Below, piece after piece: positions 62,138 to 64,000 of a stretch of 64,000 nt of DNA. Source of the stretch: Chlorokybus atmophyticus (lineage: Eukaryota > Streptophyta > Chlorokybophyceae > Chlorokybales > Chlorokybaceae); NCBI GenBank assembly GCA_009103225.1, contig RHPI01003261.1, positions 98,294 through 162,293 on the forward strand. Direction: 5' to 3'. Positions within the stretch are counted from its first letter, which is position 1. Each line of letters begins with the position of its first letter. The notes under the pieces are model-generated. The model saw only the letters and a list, made by a program, of their open reading frames with translations. It made no database searches and was not told where the DNA came from. Both the position numbers and the translations under genes were made by a program.

Positions 62138-62708
62138 GGCGGGCTGTGCAGCGCTGTAAAACGCCTCTGGCGTGCTTAATGTCACAGTGGTACAGTTTAA
62201 GGGGGTCTTCCTCTACCACAAAGCAGGGCTCGAAGGCACTAAGCAGTGTAAGAGAAGCAACACCGCCGCCACCCCCGCCGTGCAGGCACTGCAATGATGA
62301 CCCCCGAGGGCAGGAGGTACGCTTGCTACGGAGTGTCTGTCAGACGCGTGTGCGGGCGCGCGAGCTTGTCTGTCAGCGACTGTGTCGCACAGAATCATGT
62401 AAGCCGTTGATGGATCGTGCGCGCGTGTGTCAGGCAAGCTCAGGGAAGCATTTCACTAATTTTACACGTGCAACGAGCTCCGGTCGTTGCACATGCAAAT
62501 GAGAATGACTGCTTCACATTCATGTTACGTGAGTCACGTCATACTTCATAGGTCAGGACTCACCTTATCCTGCACGTCTTCACCAAAACAACGGATGTAT
62601 TACATGAAAACAGTGAGTTCCTGAGGTGTTAATACCTCACACAAGTATCATCCGTACAACTCACTCAAGCCTACACAACATTATCATGGGTCAGGGCAGC
62701 GACATCGG
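62138..62708. other. Spacer upstream of the sulfotransferase
   Basis: Promoter side of the sulfotransferase; a CCGCCACC tract at about 62265-62281. No gene seen. Confidence 0.4.
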
Positions 62709-63052
62709 CTACGCCGTCGCGGGGAACACATCGTCCTCATGTCTCTTGGTGATGCGGATGGCCGCGGCGGCCAATGCCAACACCGCCATCGCATGTGCCC
62801 GCTGCGGCGTCACGGCCACGCGCTGCCGATACTTAGCAATAAATCGCACTGCATATCGCGCCTCAATGCCGCGCAACTGCACCACTCGGCGGACAATCCG
62901 TCAGCAACAGCAAAAATGGCTCCTTTAGTAGGCCGTGCGTCCATGGCTAGCGGCACGAAGGAGTCAGCAGGATAGTGGTCGTAATACTTCCGCCTCTTCG
63001 CTTGCTCTGCTGCACGCGCCTTTGAGCCGGTTGCTGCTTGCGTCAGTGTCAT
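62709..63052 (-). pseudogene. Possible retroelement (LINE-type RT) C-terminal remnant
   Basis: The minus frame from 63052 (KRRKYYDHYPADSFVPLAMD then ARPTKGAIF) resembles the C-terminal region that follows reverse transcriptase in algal and protist LINE-like elements, where a YxxxxFxPLA[VM]E/D..G block recurs. It continues in a second frame (RGIEARYAVRFIAKYRQR then RAHAMAVLALAAA) to a stop at 62709-62711, implying a frameshift near 62890. The RT core is absent. The assignment rests on pattern memory only. Confidence 0.4.
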
Positions 63053-63483
63053 CGTCGCGTCAAGCGATAGGCTATCGTCGCTGCCGGGCTCTAATGCCCA
63101 ATGTCCATGCGCCAGCCGTGTGACTCACCGTCACGCAAAGGCAAACAACCTAGCTGCTCTCGTCTAGCCATATACCCTGTCGCACGCACGATTACCACGA
63201 CGACATCACGCACAGCATCAGAAGTGCGATGCGATGCCCCTCCAGCGTGCATGCGGTAAATTGGCTTTAGGAGTCATGCAATCGCCCCTCATGGCCACAT
63301 GCACACAATTGCACGCCCGTGAACAAGGGACGAGAGATACTCAACAGTGTGTGCCTGGAGGTACAGAGCTCTGTACGATATACTGAAGCAGGCATGCGAG
63401 TCTCCCCGCGTATCGGAGCTGCTAGCAGCCGAGCTCATGCGCATGTCGCTGCTGCCGACTGCAGGCGCTGCACATGTAACGGG

Positions 63484-63683
63484 AGCAATAATAATAGGGG
63501 TATTATTGCTACCTGAATAACACATTTTGTATGAATAAGTATTTAAATATGCTTATTTATACCTCTTTTCTACGGTTCCTCGCTTATTAAAGGCTATGAT
63601 GCTTTATCATAGCTTAAATAAGTCCCAATGGGTGTAGAACCGCGTATTCAAGCCTATTTAGTGTCACATTTGATATAATGTGA
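63484..63683. repeat. Cluster of five stem-loops in AT-rich DNA
   Basis: In about 200 bp: AGCAATAATA/TATTATTGCT (63484-63510, perfect 10 bp); AATAAG/CTTATT around TATTTAAATATG (63534-63557); GCTATGAT/ATCATAGC (63593-63613), extended by CTTATT/AATAAG outside; TCACATT/AATGTGA (63664-63683); plus partial pairings. Composition falls sharply towards AT here. Confidence 0.75.
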
Positions 63684-63695
63684 TCACTATCTCGT

Positions 63696-63750
63696 TAGGT
63701 ACCTTACGATAGGTATCTTTGGATAGGTACCTTATCAATAGGTACCTTAT
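63696..63750. repeat. GGTACC-centred degenerate repeats
   Basis: Four units of the form (A)TAGGTACCTTAT, one degenerate (GGTATCTTT), spaced 13-15 bp apart. Each is nearly palindromic about GGTACC. Confidence 0.8.
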
Positions 63751-63865
63751 CTGAGCTGTGATTGGCTCACGCTAGATTTCCTAACTACCCTATCTGTAGG
63801 GTCGATGTCTAGTTGTGAGTTAATTATCGAGAGTTATATAGTTGATATACTCTTGATATAAAAGG

Positions 63866-64000
63866 TCACATCAATCTGATGTGGGGACTTTCAGTTCTCT
63901 GCTCAGTGGCGGCCACGCCGTTGAAAGGCTTGTCATAGGCGGTGTGGGTGTTGGGGTAGAGGATTGAAGGGGCATCACCGGCGACGGTGGTGCTGTTACA
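63866..64000 (-). CDS. Partial C-terminal coding segment at the window edge
   Basis: Minus-strand open frame entering from the right edge and ending at TGA 63866-63868. About 44 residues with codon-like GC-rich composition (VAGDAPSILYPNTHTAYDKP then FNGVAATEQ) next to AT-rich DNA. Family unknown; could be a transposon or viral gene bounded by the structured block, or a host exon. A TATA-like GATATAAAAGG at 63855-63865 reads the opposite way. Confidence 0.35.
   Translation of the reverse strand, partial: CNSTTVAGDAPSILYPNTHTAYDKPFNGVAATEQRTESPHIRLM

Overview
This window is nuclear DNA from an intron-rich eukaryote, most probably a green alga (Viridiplantae). The reasons are a plastid-type RNase J with an apparent transit peptide, plant-type PRPP synthetase and serine decarboxylase, a SHOC1-type meiotic protein, an NC2-alpha with a plant EAR-type DLNxxP motif, and telo-box motifs (AAACCCTA) just upstream of several start codons. 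A NIDO-domain secreted protein and a CLN3 homologue argue against a land plant. I cannot assign a genus. Most introns are about 60-500 bp, GT-AG, with an unusual share of GC-AG introns. Introns and spacers are full of TGCATGC motifs and dinucleotide repeats. Two N characters (9877, 19589) mark assembly joins.

Layout. 0-6 kb: fragmentary left edge, mitochondrial ATP synthase delta (minus) and CLN3/battenin (plus). 6-10.6 kb: a GAF-domain, Asn-rich protein (minus) whose 5' part runs into an exact 248-bp duplication beside an N. 10.8-15.1 kb: RNase J (plus, 16 exons). 15.5-19.8 kb: a secreted NIDO-domain protein (plus) with several frame breaks and a >330-bp CT repeat in an intron. 20.6-23.1 kb: serine decarboxylase (minus). 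23.5-25 kb: gene-poor AT-rich island. 26-27.7 kb: PRPP synthetase (plus). 28.4-32.9 kb: WW/FF-domain TCERG1/PRP40C-like factor (minus). 33.8-36.5 kb: DnaJ-X chaperone (minus). 37.5-39.3 kb: SAF4/CCDC130 splicing factor (plus). 40.1-41.8 kb: NC2-alpha (minus), divergent from a RAB5IF/OPTI membrane protein (42.3-43.4 kb, plus). 45-46.6 kb: NOL12/RRP17 (minus). 47.6-48.6 kb: an 85-residue single-TM protein (minus), divergent from a Raf-like kinase (48.9-51.8 kb, plus). 52.1-58.8 kb: SHOC1-like protein (minus). 60.5-62.1 kb: sulfotransferase (minus). 62.7-64 kb: retroelement-like remnant and an AT-rich block dense in stem-loops and GGTACC repeats.

The genes are mostly single-copy housekeeping functions with no operon-like logic, although factors for nuclear gene expression (TCERG1-like, SAF4, NC2-alpha, NOL12) lie within about 18 kb. 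Three divergent gene pairs share short promoters. I found no tRNA, rRNA or CRISPR. The least explained features are the 62-bp near-perfect palindrome at 59281, the stem-loop cluster at the right end, the NIDO gene with its broken frames, and the 85-residue TM protein. None of them amounts to a demonstrable new system from sequence alone. Exon coordinates were derived by hand; for most multi-exon genes the exon phases were checked and are consistent.
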